64,000 nucleotides of DNA from Nonomuraea basaltis (lineage in GTDB: Bacteria > Actinomycetota > Actinomycetes > Streptosporangiales > Streptosporangiaceae): assembly GCF_005893125.1 (NCBI RefSeq), contig NZ_VCJS01000055.1, positions 1 through 64,000 of the forward strand. The letters run 5' to 3'. Of this stretch, positions 1 through 8,736 are shown one piece after another. Within the stretch, counting starts at the first letter, position 1; every line of letters starts with the position of its first letter. The notes under the pieces were generated by a model. The model saw nothing but the letters and a program-made list of their open reading frames with translations. It made no database searches and was not told where the DNA came from. The position numbers were made by a program, and so were the translations under genes.

Positions 1-1
1 G

Positions 2-1111
2 CACTACCAGGGGCTGCCCACCCGCCCCACGACGCGCCGGGCCACCGGCTGGATCGTCGCCGGCGCCTCCGCCGGCGCGCTCGTGCTCGTGGCGGTCACC
101 GCCTTCGTCGCCATCCGCCTCAGCGACCTGCCCGGCCGCACCCCGGCACCCACCGCCACCGCCGCGCTGACCACCTCCGCGGCTCCGGTGACGACGACGG
201 CCACCACGCCCTCCGCCACGCCGTCCCCCACGACCCGCTCGATCGCGCTCCCCGGCACGTCGGTGCGGATCCAGGAGGCCGACGGCGACCCCATCAAGCT
301 CGCCTCCTACACCGTGAACAGCGGCAAACGCCTCTACGTGAGGAAGCACGCGACCAGCGCCTTCACCGCCGACTCCCGCTACTTCGAGTACGCCCTGGAC
401 TCCAAGACCAACCTGGCCCTCGGCACCGACGTGGACTACAGCACCGACTACTTCTCCACCGTGTCGATCATCGACCACGCCACCGGCACGAAGCGGATCG
501 TCAAGGTGAGCCCCAAGCCGGTCTTCCCCACCACGCCCCGCTGGTCGCCCGACGGCAAGTACGGCCTGGTCACCCTCTACAAGGGCACCGACGGAAATAC
601 CGTCGAGCACGGGTACGCCATCATCGACGTCGCCGGCGCCAAGGGACGCGCGTTCGAGATCAAGGAGCGGGGCGCGGGGGAGTGGCGCTTCTTCTGGGAC
701 GCGGGCGGCAAGGCGGTCGGCACGTGGGTGGGCGGCAAGATGAAGTTCTACGACCTGAACGGCAAGCCGCTGCGTACCCTGTCGGACGCCGGGTCGCCGG
801 TGTGGGTGGAGGGCGACGACATCTCGCCGTCGGGCACCCGCTTCCTGGCCCACTGCACGACGGCGGGCACCTCGCTCTGCGCCCGCTCCACCTCCGGGGA
901 CGACACTGAGCCGATCACCGTACCGTTCGCCAGCAACCGGCTCATCGGGTGGTGGGACGAGGAACATCTCGCGGTTTGGCGGACCAGGGCCGCCGGGTAC
1001 GAGGCCGTGGTGATCGACATGTCGGGGCAGGTCAGCCGGGTGCTGGCGACCGCGCCCAGGAAGGCCGAGTTCGACAAGATGGGCTTCCGCTTCACCCGTA
1101 CCGCGTCGTAG
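2..1111 (+). CDS. Membrane-anchored beta-propeller-like protein, 5' end cut by the window
   Basis: The reading frame is open from base 2 to the stop at 1111, so the true start lies to the left of the window. An internal GTG at 83 sits inside the membrane segment and is not a credible start. The visible part has a short Arg-rich stretch, one membrane helix (about bases 45-115), a Thr/Ala/Pro-rich linker and an extracytoplasmic domain. The domain carries WSPDGKY and ISPSGTRF motifs typical of TolB/PD40 beta-propeller blades, spaced like repeats. This suggests a membrane-tethered propeller of unknown ligand. No enzymatic motif is seen. The SIMPL gene follows on the same strand after 72 bases. 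Confidence 0.8.
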   Translation, partial: HYQGLPTRPTTRRATGWIVAGASAGALVLVAVTAFVAIRLSDLPGRTPAPTATAALTTSAAPVTTTATTPSATPSPTTRSIALPGTSVRIQEADGDPIKLASYTVNSGKRLYVRKHATSAFTADSRYFEYALDSKTNLALGTDVDYSTDYFSTVSIIDHATGTKRIVKVSPKPVFPTTPRWSPDGKYGLVTLYKGTDGNTVEHGYAIIDVAGAKGRAFEIKERGAGEWRFFWDAGGKAVGTWVGGKMKFYDLNGKPLRTLSDAGSPVWVEGDDISPSGTRFLAHCTTAGTSLCARSTSGDDTEPITVPFASNRLIGWWDEEHLAVWRTRAAGYEAVVIDMSGQVSRVLATAPRKAEFDKMGFRFTRTAS

Positions 1112-1183
1112 AGCGGCCGCGTCCCTTCGCCGCCGGAGATCCGCGTCATAGGATCAAGGCGGAACCCATCCAAGGGATTCGAG

Positions 1184-1792
1184 GTGGTTGGCGTGGACAT
1201 CACCGTCGTCGGGGAGGGCGCCGTCCTGGCCGCGCCCGACATCCTGCGGTTGCACGCGGGCGTCGAGGTGCGCAGGGCGGCCGCCTCTGAGTCCTTCACC
1301 GGCGTGCGCGCCGCCGCCGCCCGCCTGGCCGAGGCGCTGCGCCAGGTGGGGATCGCCGCGGAGGACGTGCGGACGATCGAGCTGTCGCTGGGGCCCGAGT
1401 ACGAGTCCTATCCGAAGGTGGCCGCCTACCGCGCGGCGCAGGGTGTGGAGGTCGTCGTCCGCGACCTGGCACAGGCCGACCGCGTGATCGACACGGTGGC
1501 CGGGGTCGGGGAGGAGGCCAGGCTCAACGGGGTGGCGTTCGAGCTGTCGGACCCGGCCGGGGTGCTGCGGGAGGCCAGGACCAGGGCGTTCCGCGACGCC
1601 GCCGCGAAGGCCGCCCAGTACGCCGAGCTGGCGGGCCGCCCGCTGGGCCGGGTGGTCTCGGTCAGCGAGGAGGTCAGGGGCGGCCCGCAACCGCTGACCA
1701 TGGCCGTCGCGGCGGCCGAGACCAGCGCCTCCATCAGCCCCGGCCGCCAGACCCTCACGGTCACCGTCCAGGTCGGCTACGACTTCGCCTAG
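1184..1792 (+). CDS. SIMPL (DUF541) domain protein
   Basis: The 202-residue product matches the SIMPL/DUF541 family throughout: an N-terminal VDITVVGEGAV strand, a long helix with VRAAAARLAEALRQVGI, and the typical C-terminal pattern of a REARTRAFRDAAAKAAQYAELAG helix followed by LGRVVSVSEE. Family members are linked to oxidative stress or membrane-associated signalling, but no biochemical activity is established. No signal peptide is seen, so this copy looks cytoplasmic. Two GTG starts are possible: 1184, preceded by AAGGGA, and 1193, preceded by GAGGTGG. The latter would shorten the protein by three residues. It is convergent with nadA. Confidence 0.88.
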   Translation: MVGVDITVVGEGAVLAAPDILRLHAGVEVRRAAASESFTGVRAAAARLAEALRQVGIAAEDVRTIELSLGPEYESYPKVAAYRAAQGVEVVVRDLAQADRVIDTVAGVGEEARLNGVAFELSDPAGVLREARTRAFRDAAAKAAQYAELAGRPLGRVVSVSEEVRGGPQPLTMAVAAAETSASISPGRQTLTVTVQVGYDFA

Positions 1793-1882
1793 AAGCTCCA
1801 CGTGGTCCGGGGCCCGACTGCATGGATCTCCACGGTGCGCGCCGGCCTTGCAGTTGGACCGGGGATATGGGGATATGCCGGG

Positions 1883-3034
1883 TTAGGGGAGGGCGAGCAT
1901 GCGGTCCAAGGCGACCTTGGCCCAATGCGTGGTGTCCTCGTCCACCTTGATCTGGTTGACGACCTCGCCCAGCACCAGCGACTCCAGCGCCCACACCAGG
2001 TGCGGCAGGTCGATCCGGTTCATCGTCGAGCAGTAGCACACCGTCCGGTCGAGGAACGAGACGCTCTTGTCGGGGAACATCTGCGCCAGCCGCTTGACCA
2101 GGTTCAGCTCCGTGCCGATCGCCCAGCTGGAGCCCGCCGGGGCCGCCTCCAGCTTCTTGATGATGTACTCCGTCGAGCCCACGTAGTCGGCCTTGAGCAC
2201 GACCTCGTGCCGGCATTCGGGGTGCACGAGCACGTTCACCCCGGGAATGCGCGAACGTACGTCATCGACGGACTCGGCCGTGAAGCGGCCGTGCACCGAG
2301 CAGTGGCCGCGCCAGAGGATCATCCTGGCCCGCTCCAGCTGCTCCTGGGTGAGACCCCCGTTGGGGCGGTGCGGATTCCACACCACGCAGTCGTCCAGGG
2401 ACATGCCCATCTCCAGCACCGCCGTGTTGCGGCCCAGGTGCTGGTCGGGCAGGAACAGCACCTTCTGGCCCTGCTCGAACGCCCAGTCCAGGGCGCGGCG
2501 GGCGTTGGAGGAGGTGCAGACGGCGCCGCCGTTGCGGCCGCAGAAGGCCTTGATGTCGGCGCTGGAGTTCATGTACGTGACCGGAATCACCTGATCGGCG
2601 AGCCCGGCGTCCTCCAGGGCCTCCCAGCACTCCTCGACCTGGTCGAACGTGGCCATGTCGGCCATCGAGCACCCGGCCGCCAGGTCCGGCAGGACGACAT
2701 TCTGGCCGTCGCCGGTGAGGATGTCGGCGGACTCGGCCATGAAGTGCACGCCGCAGAAGACGATGTATTCCGCCTCCGGCCGCGCCGCCGCCTGCTGGGC
2801 GAGCTTGAACGAGTCGCCCGTCACGTCGGCGAACTGGATGACCTCGTCGCGCTGGTAGTGGTGGCCGAGCACGAACAGCCGGTCGCCGAGCGTCTCCTTG
2901 GCCTTGCGCGCGCGTTCCACCAGGTCAGGGTCGGACGCGGGCGGCAGCTCGCCCGGGCAGTCGACCCCCTTCTCGCTGTGCGGATCGGCGCTCCGGCCGA
3001 GGACGAAGAGCGGCAGCCCAGTCTGGGTGGCCAT
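1883..3034 (-). CDS. nadA: Quinolinate synthase NadA
   Basis: NadA condenses iminoaspartate with dihydroxyacetone phosphate to quinolinate in de novo NAD synthesis and uses an oxygen-sensitive [4Fe-4S] cluster. The cluster cysteines are visible in three conserved contexts: CGVHFMAES, GHCSVHGRF and CYCSTMNR. GCSMADMA, HRPNGGL and HPECRHEVV are further family signatures. The 383-residue length is that of the long NadA type. Two ATGs compete: 3040, only 2 bases from AAGGGGG, and 3034, about 8 bases away, which I prefer. No nadB or nadC is adjacent, which differs from the common actinobacterial nadABC arrangement. A perfect 7-bp inverted repeat (3048-3066) lies just upstream of the ribosome site. 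Confidence 0.96.
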   Translation of the reverse strand: MATQTGLPLFVLGRSADPHSEKGVDCPGELPPASDPDLVERARKAKETLGDRLFVLGHHYQRDEVIQFADVTGDSFKLAQQAAARPEAEYIVFCGVHFMAESADILTGDGQNVVLPDLAAGCSMADMATFDQVEECWEALEDAGLADQVIPVTYMNSSADIKAFCGRNGGAVCTSSNARRALDWAFEQGQKVLFLPDQHLGRNTAVLEMGMSLDDCVVWNPHRPNGGLTQEQLERARMILWRGHCSVHGRFTAESVDDVRSRIPGVNVLVHPECRHEVVLKADYVGSTEYIIKKLEAAPAGSSWAIGTELNLVKRLAQMFPDKSVSFLDRTVCYCSTMNRIDLPHLVWALESLVLGEVVNQIKVDEDTTHWAKVALDRMLALP

Positions 3035-3047
3035 GGCCATACCCCCT

Positions 3048-3066
3048 TATCGTCGAATTGACGATA
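3048..3066 (-). promoter_or_regulatory. Palindromic operator candidate upstream of nadA
   Basis: The sequence reads TATCGTC, a 5-base spacer GAATT, then GACGATA: perfect 7-bp arms in 19 bp, directly adjoining the nadA Shine-Dalgarno. Its position would block transcription or its start region. In actinobacteria, NAD genes are often controlled by NrtR-type Nudix repressors that bind palindromes of similar layout. Assigning this site to NrtR is inference; no nrtR gene is in the window. Confidence 0.5.
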
Positions 3067-3095
3067 CCCATCATGGCACACGGGCGTACCTGCTT

Positions 3096-3133
3096 ATTCC
3101 GGGGGTCGTTTCCCGGTGCGGGACCCCGGGAAT
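3096..3133 (+). promoter_or_regulatory. Imperfect inverted repeat upstream of erpA
   Basis: ATTCCGGGGGTC (3096-3107) and GACCCCGGGAAT (3122-3133) form 12-bp arms with one mismatch around a 14-base spacer, in the 160-bp gap between divergent nadA and erpA. It could be a dyad operator for either promoter or a leader hairpin of erpA. Only the symmetry is seen; no regulator is assigned. Confidence 0.4.
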
Positions 3134-3209
3134 GTGTGGCATCGGCCAGGTGTTGGTAGCGTCATTAGTAGGACGTCGGAAACAGACAGCCGGGTTAGGG
3201 AGTCAGCAG

Positions 3210-3563
3210 ATGACGGTTGAGAGCAGCGAGACCACGACGCAGGGCCTGAACCTGAGCGAAGCGGCCGCCGCCAAGGTCAAGAGCCTGCTCGAGCAGCAGG
3301 GCGAGGAAGGTCTGCAGCTGCGGGTCGCCGTGCAGCCGGGCGGTTGCTCCGGCCTGCGCTACCAGCTCTTCTTCGACGACCGTTCGATGGACGGCGACGT
3401 CGTGTCGGACTTCGGCGGCGTCAGCGTGGTCACCGACCGGATGAGCGCTCCGTACCTGATGGGCGCCACGATCGACTTCGTCGACACGATCGAGAAGCAG
3501 GGTTTCACCATCGACAACCCCAACGCCACCGGCTCCTGTGCCTGTGGCGACTCGTTCAACTAA
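3210..3563 (+). CDS. erpA: A-type iron-sulfur cluster carrier ErpA
   Basis: A 117-residue HesB/IscA-family protein that receives and hands on Fe-S clusters to apo-enzymes. The three ligand cysteines are present at about residues 46 (QPGGCSG), 110 and 112 (GSCACGDSF). The length is normal for the family. ATG at 3210 follows GGGAG with a 7-base gap; a longer upstream extension of the frame has no ribosome site and a non-family sequence. It lies divergent from nadA, whose product needs a [4Fe-4S] cluster, and near a cysteine desulfurase, which fits a local Fe-S supply role. The erpA-adoK-cta order is also found in mycobacteria and streptomycetes, from memory. Confidence 0.94.
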   Translation: MTVESSETTTQGLNLSEAAAAKVKSLLEQQGEEGLQLRVAVQPGGCSGLRYQLFFDDRSMDGDVVSDFGGVSVVTDRMSAPYLMGATIDFVDTIEKQGFTIDNPNATGSCACGDSFN

Positions 3564-3662
3564 GTCGCCGTCGCCTGGTCCCGTGTCGCCTTTGTGCGCG
3601 CGGGGCCTTCGCGTATTCTCGTGGGGCTCATTGGCTTGCTGACAACGAGGAAGAAGAATCCC

Positions 3663-4649
3663 GTGCGCATCGCCGTCACCGGCTCCATCGCGACAGACCA
3701 CCTGATGACCTTCCCAGGAAGCTTCGGCGATCAGCTCATCGCCGAGCAGCTCGATCGGGTGTCACTCTCGTTCCTGGTCGATGACCTTCAGATCCGGCGC
3801 GGTGGCTGCGCCGCGAACATCGCGTTCGGCATGGGCTGCCTCGGTCTGAAGCCGATCCTCGTGGGAGCCGTCGGCAACGACTTCGCCGACTACCGGTCGT
3901 GGCTGGAGCGCCACGGCGTCGACTGCGACTCCGTGCACATCTCGGAGACGCAGCACACCGCGCGCTTCCTGTGCACCACCGACGAGCACCACAACCAGAT
4001 CGCCTCGTTCTACACCGGCGCCATGGCCGAGGCCCGGCTGATCGAGCTGGAGCCCGTCGCCAACCGCGTGGGCGGCCTCGACCTGGTGCTCATCAGCCCC
4101 AACGACCCCGACGCGATGCTGCGCCACACCGACGAGTGCCGCCGGCGCGGCATCTCGTTCGCGGCCGACATCTCCCAGCAGCTGGCCCGCATGGCGGACG
4201 AGCAGATCCGCCAGCTCGTCGACGGCGCCGCCTACCTCTTCTCCAACGACTACGAGAAGGGGCTCATCGAGCAGAAGACCGGCTGGTCCGACGAGGAGAT
4301 CCTCGACCGGGTCGGCGTCCGGGTCACCACGCTCGGCCCCAAGGGCGCCGTCATCGACCGCAAGGGCGAGCCGTCCATCCAGGTCGCCCCCGCGCCTGAG
4401 CGGGGCAAGGCCGACCCCACCGGCGTCGGCGACGCCTTCCGCGCCGGCTTCCTGTCCGGCCTGGCCTGGAACCTGCCGCTGGAGCGGTGCGGCCAGGTCG
4501 GCAACCTGACGGCCACGCACGTGCTCGAGCGGGTCGGCGGGCAGGAATACGAGCTCGGCCAGAAGGTCTTCCTCGAGCGCTTCGCCGCAGCTTACGGCGC
4601 CGAGGCGGCCGAGGAGATCGCCGAGCACGTCCGCTGCTACCACCCCTGA
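3663..4649 (+). CDS. adoK: Adenosine kinase (PfkB/ribokinase family)
   Basis: The 328-residue protein is a PfkB-fold kinase phosphorylating adenosine to AMP in purine salvage. It resembles mycobacterial AdoK (Rv2202c) across its length: near-identical N-terminus (IAVTGSIATDHLM), VSLSFLVDDL, SETQHTARF, FAADISQQLARM, the LFSNDYE segment, RVTTLGPKG, and the catalytic anion-hole motif DPTGVGDAFRAGF with its base Asp. GTG at 3663 follows GAGGAAGAAG and gives the family N-terminus; an upstream extension of the same frame does not match. A strong stem-loop follows at 4664-4696. Substrate assignment rests on the match to AdoK and the conserved gene order rather than on PfkB membership alone. Confidence 0.9.
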   Translation: MRIAVTGSIATDHLMTFPGSFGDQLIAEQLDRVSLSFLVDDLQIRRGGCAANIAFGMGCLGLKPILVGAVGNDFADYRSWLERHGVDCDSVHISETQHTARFLCTTDEHHNQIASFYTGAMAEARLIELEPVANRVGGLDLVLISPNDPDAMLRHTDECRRRGISFAADISQQLARMADEQIRQLVDGAAYLFSNDYEKGLIEQKTGWSDEEILDRVGVRVTTLGPKGAVIDRKGEPSIQVAPAPERGKADPTGVGDAFRAGFLSGLAWNLPLERCGQVGNLTATHVLERVGGQEYELGQKVFLERFAAAYGAEAAEEIAEHVRCYHP

Positions 4650-4663
4650 GTCACCGCACGAAT

Positions 4664-4696
4664 CGCCCCCGCCGGCCGGTACGCGCGGCGGGGGCG
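4664..4696. terminator. Stem-loop terminator between adoK and the TusA gene
   Basis: CGCCCCCGCCG (4664-4674) pairs perfectly with CGGCGGGGGCG (4686-4696) around an 11-base loop. It lies between the convergent adoK and tusA-like genes, so it can serve both directions. There is no long T tract, which is common for actinobacterial terminators. Confidence 0.75.
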
Positions 4697-4721
4697 TCTC
4701 ATCTTCGCCGCCGGTCGAGCT

Positions 4722-4967
4722 TCAGTAGTTGCGTCTGACGTGGATCGCCCAGCCGCCCTCGGGCAGCTCGTACGAGCCGACATGGCGATGCGACTTGAGC
4801 CTGCACCACGCCGGTACGTCCGTGTAGGCCGCGGGATCGTCGGCCAGCACGGCCACCACGGCGTTCAGCGGAACGTAGTTGATCTGCTCGGCGAGCATGA
4901 TGATCGGGATCGGGCACTTCTTCCCGAGCGCGTCGATCGTCAAAGCCGGCTGAGTAACCTCGGTCAT
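4722..4967 (-). CDS. TusA-family sulfur carrier protein
   Basis: An 81-residue protein with the SirA/TusA signature DALGKKCPIPIIML; the CPxP cysteine (about residue 18) carries persulfide sulfur in this family. Length and fold pattern are typical. The start ATG overlaps the stop of the cysteine desulfurase gene by 4 bases (ATGA), so the two are co-transcribed and probably act together: the desulfurase makes persulfide on its cysteine and TusA relays it. The final acceptor (tRNA thiolation, molybdenum cofactor or other) cannot be read from the neighbourhood. Confidence 0.9.
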   Translation of the reverse strand: MTEVTQPALTIDALGKKCPIPIIMLAEQINYVPLNAVVAVLADDPAAYTDVPAWCRLKSHRHVGSYELPEGGWAIHVRRNY

Positions 4968-6106
4968 GCGACTCCTGCGTCCTGGCGGATGCGGCGCACC
5001 AGCTCGGGCAGCACGGCGAGAAACCTGTCGACCTCGGCCGCGGAAGCGCCCCTGGGCAGTGACACCCGGACATTCCCATGCGTGAGCACGCCCATCGCTT
5101 CTAGGACGTGCGATGGACGAAGCGTACTAGCGGTGCACGAACTTCCGGACGATACGGCGAATCCCGCCTTGTCGAGCTCGGTGAGCAAGGCCTCCCCGTC
5201 GACGTACAGGCACGAAAAGGTCACGATGTGCGGCGCCCGGTCGTCGGGGTCGCCGATCACCTCGACGTCCGGGACGATCTTCGGCACCGTCTCCCTGATT
5301 CTGCCGACGAGCTCGGAGAGCCTCGCCTGCTCCCGCGCCGCGTCCGCGGCCATCGCGCGCAGGGCCGCCGCCGCGGCCACGATGCCGGGCACGTTCTCGA
5401 ACCCCGGCACCCGCCGCCGCTCCCGCTCGTCCTCCGGCAGGAACGAGCGGAACCGCGTGCCCTTGCGCACCACCAGCACGCCCACACCGGCCGGGCCGCC
5501 CCACTTGTGGGCGCTGGCGGTGAGCACCGACCAGCCCTGCGGTATCGGCATCCGGCCGGCCGTCTGCGCCGCGTCGACCAGGAGCGGCACGCCGTGCGCC
5601 CGGCACGCCGCGGCCGCCTCCGCGACCGGCTGCAGGGTCCCGACCTCGTGGTTGGCGGTCTGCAGGCAGGCCAGGGCGGTGCCGGGCCGCGCCACGGCCT
5701 CGGCGAACCGGTCGAGGTCCACGCGTCCGGCCAGGCTCACGCCCACCGTCTCGACCGTGCCGCCGTCGCGTTCGTGCACGCCGCCGGCGTGCAGCACGCT
5801 GGAGTGCTCGACCGCGCTCGTCACCAGATGACGCCCGGCCCTGCGCCTGCCGTGTAGGGTGCCGAGCACGCCGAGATGCACGGCCTGCGTGCCGGAAGAG
5901 GTGAACGACACCTCGTCCGGGCGCGCGCCGAGCGCCTCGGCCACCTCCGTACGGGCCTGCTCGAGCAGCAGGTGCGCGCGGCGGGCCTGGCCGTAGAGCC
6001 TCGCGGGGTCGGCCCAGCCGACGTCGATCGCCGCCAGCAGCGCCTCGCGTGCCTGCGGGTGGAGCGGCTCGCTCGAAGCCGCGTCGAAGTACGCCACGAG
6101 ACCCAT
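4964..6106 (-). CDS. Cysteine desulfurase (class V aminotransferase, NifS/IscS-like)
   Basis: A PLP enzyme that removes sulfur from cysteine, leaving a protein persulfide and alanine. The PLP lysine is in TASAHKWGGPAGVG and the persulfide cysteine is in SSGSSCTAS near the C-terminus; FTSSGTQAVHLGV and CLQTANHEVGTLQP are family segments. At 380 residues it is of usual length. I chose ATG 6106 because MGLVAYFDAAS begins the conserved fold; an upstream start would add 14 residues without family character. Its stop overlaps the TusA gene start. Given erpA and nadA nearby it may also feed Fe-S assembly, but the direct partner is the TusA protein. Confidence 0.92.
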   Translation of the reverse strand: MGLVAYFDAASSEPLHPQAREALLAAIDVGWADPARLYGQARRAHLLLEQARTEVAEALGARPDEVSFTSSGTQAVHLGVLGTLHGRRRAGRHLVTSAVEHSSVLHAGGVHERDGGTVETVGVSLAGRVDLDRFAEAVARPGTALACLQTANHEVGTLQPVAEAAAACRAHGVPLLVDAAQTAGRMPIPQGWSVLTASAHKWGGPAGVGVLVVRKGTRFRSFLPEDERERRRVPGFENVPGIVAAAAALRAMAADAAREQARLSELVGRIRETVPKIVPDVEVIGDPDDRAPHIVTFSCLYVDGEALLTELDKAGFAVSSGSSCTASTLRPSHVLEAMGVLTHGNVRVSLPRGASAAEVDRFLAVLPELVRRIRQDAGVA

Positions 6107-6247
6107 CGTCCCACTCGCGGGCCATCGAGGGGTCGCGCGGTAGGGCAAGGCACCTGCACGCTAATGTGTCTGCAATCAGCTGTGCATCTGGAAATACGAG
6201 CGCCCAAGGGAGAGACTCTTGGGCTTCATCTGTGGGGTAGGCGATCC

Positions 6248-7078
6248 GTGAGTCCGACTCGCCGTACGACGCGGCGTTCGTTGGCCCGGCGCAGGGGTCC
6301 ACGCGCCGCCGCTTTGGCGTTGCTGCTGGCCACTGCTACGGCGTGTGCTAATGACGTCCCCGAGGCCAACTGGTCTCGCGGCCTTCTTCCCGGCCACATC
6401 ACCCAAGAGGGTGACGTGGTCCAGAGTTTGTGGAACGGGGCCTGGATCGCCGCACTCGCCACGGGTGCCGTCGTCATCGTCCTGATCGTGTGGGCGGCGA
6501 TCTTCCACCGCAAGCGCAAGTCGAAGGCCGAGCTCCCGCCGCAGGTGCGTTACAACCTGCCGATCGAGATGCTCTACACCTTGATCCCGCTTGTCATGGT
6601 GTCGGTTTTCTTCTTCTTCACCGCCCGCGACAGCGAGCGGCTCGCCCGCGTGGACGGCGACGCGACGGTCAAGGTGAAGGTCGAGGCCTTCCAGTGGAGC
6701 TGGCGCTTCACGACGACGGTCGACGGCAAGCCGCTGCAGCCGGTCGCGGGCCTGCCGGTGAACGACTACCGGTCGGGTCCCCAGCTCGTCCTGCCGGTCA
6801 ACAAGAAGATCGAGTTCGACCTGTCGAGCGACGACGTCATCCACTCGTTCTGGGTGCCGGAGTTCCTGTTCAAGCGCGACGTGATCCCCGGGATCCCCGA
6901 GGACAACCCGGGCCGCAAGTTTGAGATCACCACGCTGGGCAGGACGGGCGTCTTCGCCGGCCGCTGCGCCGAGCTGTGCGGAGTCGACCACAGCCGCATG
7001 CTGTTCTCGGTGAAGCTCGTCACGCAGCAGGAGTTCGACCAGTACATCGCGACAAACCAGGCTGGGAGTGCCCAGTGA
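6248..7078 (+). CDS. ctaC: Cytochrome c oxidase subunit II (CtaC)
   Basis: Subunit II of the aa3 oxidase carries the binuclear CuA centre that takes electrons from the bcc complex. The N-terminus is Arg-rich, then a hydrophobic stretch ending in TATAC, a loose lipobox, so it may be a lipoprotein. Two membrane helices follow ([17 protein letters not shown] and [17 protein letters not shown]), then the periplasmic cupredoxin domain. CuA ligands are visible: His in DDVIHSFW, and Cys, Glu, Cys, His and Met in [17 protein letters not shown] 6248 is the first start in this frame that gives a signal sequence. The stop overlaps the ctaD start by 4 bases. Confidence 0.96.
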   Translation: MSPTRRTTRRSLARRRGPRAAALALLLATATACANDVPEANWSRGLLPGHITQEGDVVQSLWNGAWIAALATGAVVIVLIVWAAIFHRKRKSKAELPPQVRYNLPIEMLYTLIPLVMVSVFFFFTARDSERLARVDGDATVKVKVEAFQWSWRFTTTVDGKPLQPVAGLPVNDYRSGPQLVLPVNKKIEFDLSSDDVIHSFWVPEFLFKRDVIPGIPEDNPGRKFEITTLGRTGVFAGRCAELCGVDHSRMLFSVKLVTQQEFDQYIATNQAGSAQ

Positions 7079-8736
7079 CCGCCATTCAAGAACCACTTCG
7101 CGCCCCCGCCAGGCCCGTCACCAAGGGCCAGATCATCGCCAAGTGGCTGTCCTCGACCGATCACAAGATCATCGGGCACCTCTATCTGATCTCGTCGTTC
7201 GTCTTCTTCCTGATCGGCGGCGTCATGGCGCTGATCATGCGGGCGGAGCTGGCGCAGCCGGGGCTGCAGATCACCAGCAACGAGCAGTTCAACCAGTTGT
7301 TCACCATGCACGGCACCATCATGCTGCTGATGTTCGCGACGCCGCTGTTCGCCGGCTTCGCCAACGCGCTGATGCCGCTGCAGATCGGCGCCCCCGACGT
7401 GGCGTTCCCGCGCCTCAACATGGTCAGCTACTGGCTCTACCTGTTCGGCAGCATCATCGCCGTGTCCGGCTTCTTCACCCCGGGCGGCGCCGCGTCGTTC
7501 GGCTGGTTCGCCTACACGCCGCTGTCGAACGCGATCAACTCGCCCGGCCTCGGCGGCGACCTGTGGATCATGGGCCTGGCCCTGTCCGGTCTCGGCACGA
7601 TCCTCGGCTCGGTCAACTTCATCACCACGATCATCTGCATGCGCGCGCCCGGCATGACGATGTTCCGCATGCCGATCTTCACCTGGAACATCCTGCTGAC
7701 CAGCATGCTCGTGCTGATGGCGTTCCCGGTGCTGGCCGCCGCGCTGCTGGCCCTGGAGGCCGACCGCAAGCTGGGCACCCACATCTTCGACTCCGACAAC
7801 GGCGGGGCGCTGCTGTGGCAGCACCTGTTCTGGTTCTTCGGCCATCCAGAGGTGTACATCATCGCGCTGCCGTTCTTCGGCATCGTGACCGAGATCCTGC
7901 CGGTCTTCAGCCGCAAGCCGATCTTCGGTTACATCAGCCTCGTGGCCGCGACGATCTCGATCGCCGGCCTGTCCATCACGGTCTGGGCGCACCACATGTT
8001 CCCGACCGGGCAGGTGCTGCTGCCGTTCTTCTCGTTCATGACGTTCCTCATCGCGGTGCCGACAGGTGTGAAGTTCTTCAACTGGGTCGGCACCATGTGG
8101 CGAGGGCATCTGTCGTTCGAGACGCCGATGCTGTTCGCGATCGGCTTCCTCATCACGTTCCTGCTGGGCGGCCTGACGGGCGTCATCCTGGCCTCGCCGC
8201 CGCTCGACTTCCACATCAGCGACACCTACTTCGTCGTCGCCCACTTCCACTACGTGGTCTTCGGCACCGTCGTGTTCGCCATGTTCGGCGGCTTCTACTT
8301 CTGGTGGCCCAAGCTCACCGGCAGGATGCTCGACGACAAGCTGGGCAAGCTGCACTTCTGGCTGCTGTTCATCGGCTTCCACACCACGTTCCTGGTGCAG
8401 CACTGGCTCGGCATGCTGGGCTTCCCGCGCCGCTACGCCGACTACAGCGCGGCCGACGGCTTCACCGACCTCAACATGGTCTCGTCGGTGGGCGCTTTCC
8501 TCCTGGGCCTGTCCACGCTGCCGTTCCTCTACAACGTCTGGAAGACCTGGCGCACCGCGCCCAAGGTCACCGTCGACGACCCCTGGGGCTACGGCGGCTC
8601 GCTCGAATGGGCGACCTCCTGCCCGCCGCCGCGGCACAACTTCACCTCACTGCCGCGCATCCGGTCCGAGCGTCCCGCGTTCGACCTGCACTACCCGCAC
8701 GTGTCCGCCAAGTCCGTTCAGGAGGTCGAGTCCTGA
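7075..8736 (+). CDS. ctaD: Cytochrome c oxidase subunit I (CtaD)
   Basis: The catalytic heme-copper subunit (553 residues, 12 membrane helices expected). Low-spin heme ligands lie in [13 protein letters not shown] and AHFHYV; the CuB ligands and cross-linked His-Tyr lie in [10 protein letters not shown] and WAHHMF; the heme a3 His is in the same [12 protein letters not shown] segment. The start GTG 7075 overlaps the ctaC stop as GTGA and is preceded by GGGAG, giving an N-terminus with [16 protein letters not shown] as in other actinobacteria. It is followed by ctaF with a one-base overlap (TGATG). Together with subunits II, III and IV it forms the terminal oxidase of the bcc-aa3 supercomplex. 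Confidence 0.98.
   Translation: MTAIQEPLRAPARPVTKGQIIAKWLSSTDHKIIGHLYLISSFVFFLIGGVMALIMRAELAQPGLQITSNEQFNQLFTMHGTIMLLMFATPLFAGFANALMPLQIGAPDVAFPRLNMVSYWLYLFGSIIAVSGFFTPGGAASFGWFAYTPLSNAINSPGLGGDLWIMGLALSGLGTILGSVNFITTIICMRAPGMTMFRMPIFTWNILLTSMLVLMAFPVLAAALLALEADRKLGTHIFDSDNGGALLWQHLFWFFGHPEVYIIALPFFGIVTEILPVFSRKPIFGYISLVAATISIAGLSITVWAHHMFPTGQVLLPFFSFMTFLIAVPTGVKFFNWVGTMWRGHLSFETPMLFAIGFLITFLLGGLTGVILASPPLDFHISDTYFVVAHFHYVVFGTVVFAMFGGFYFWWPKLTGRMLDDKLGKLHFWLLFIGFHTTFLVQHWLGMLGFPRRYADYSAADGFTDLNMVSSVGAFLLGLSTLPFLYNVWKTWRTAPKVTVDDPWGYGGSLEWATSCPPPRHNFTSLPRIRSERPAFDLHYPHVSAKSVQEVES

Noticed and set aside
83-1111. A complete gene starting at GTG 83
   Set aside because: The frame is open to base 2 and GTG 83 lies inside the membrane helix, so the gene is cut by the window edge.
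1802-3061. Long plus-strand open frame opposite nadA
   Set aside because: It is the complement of a well-matched nadA, has no ribosome site or family motif, and its composition is what antisense of a high-GC gene gives.
6766-8637. 623-codon minus-strand open frame opposite ctaC/ctaD
   Set aside because: Composition is dominated by Arg, Glu, Asp, Gln and His as expected for antisense of membrane genes; ctaD is certain.
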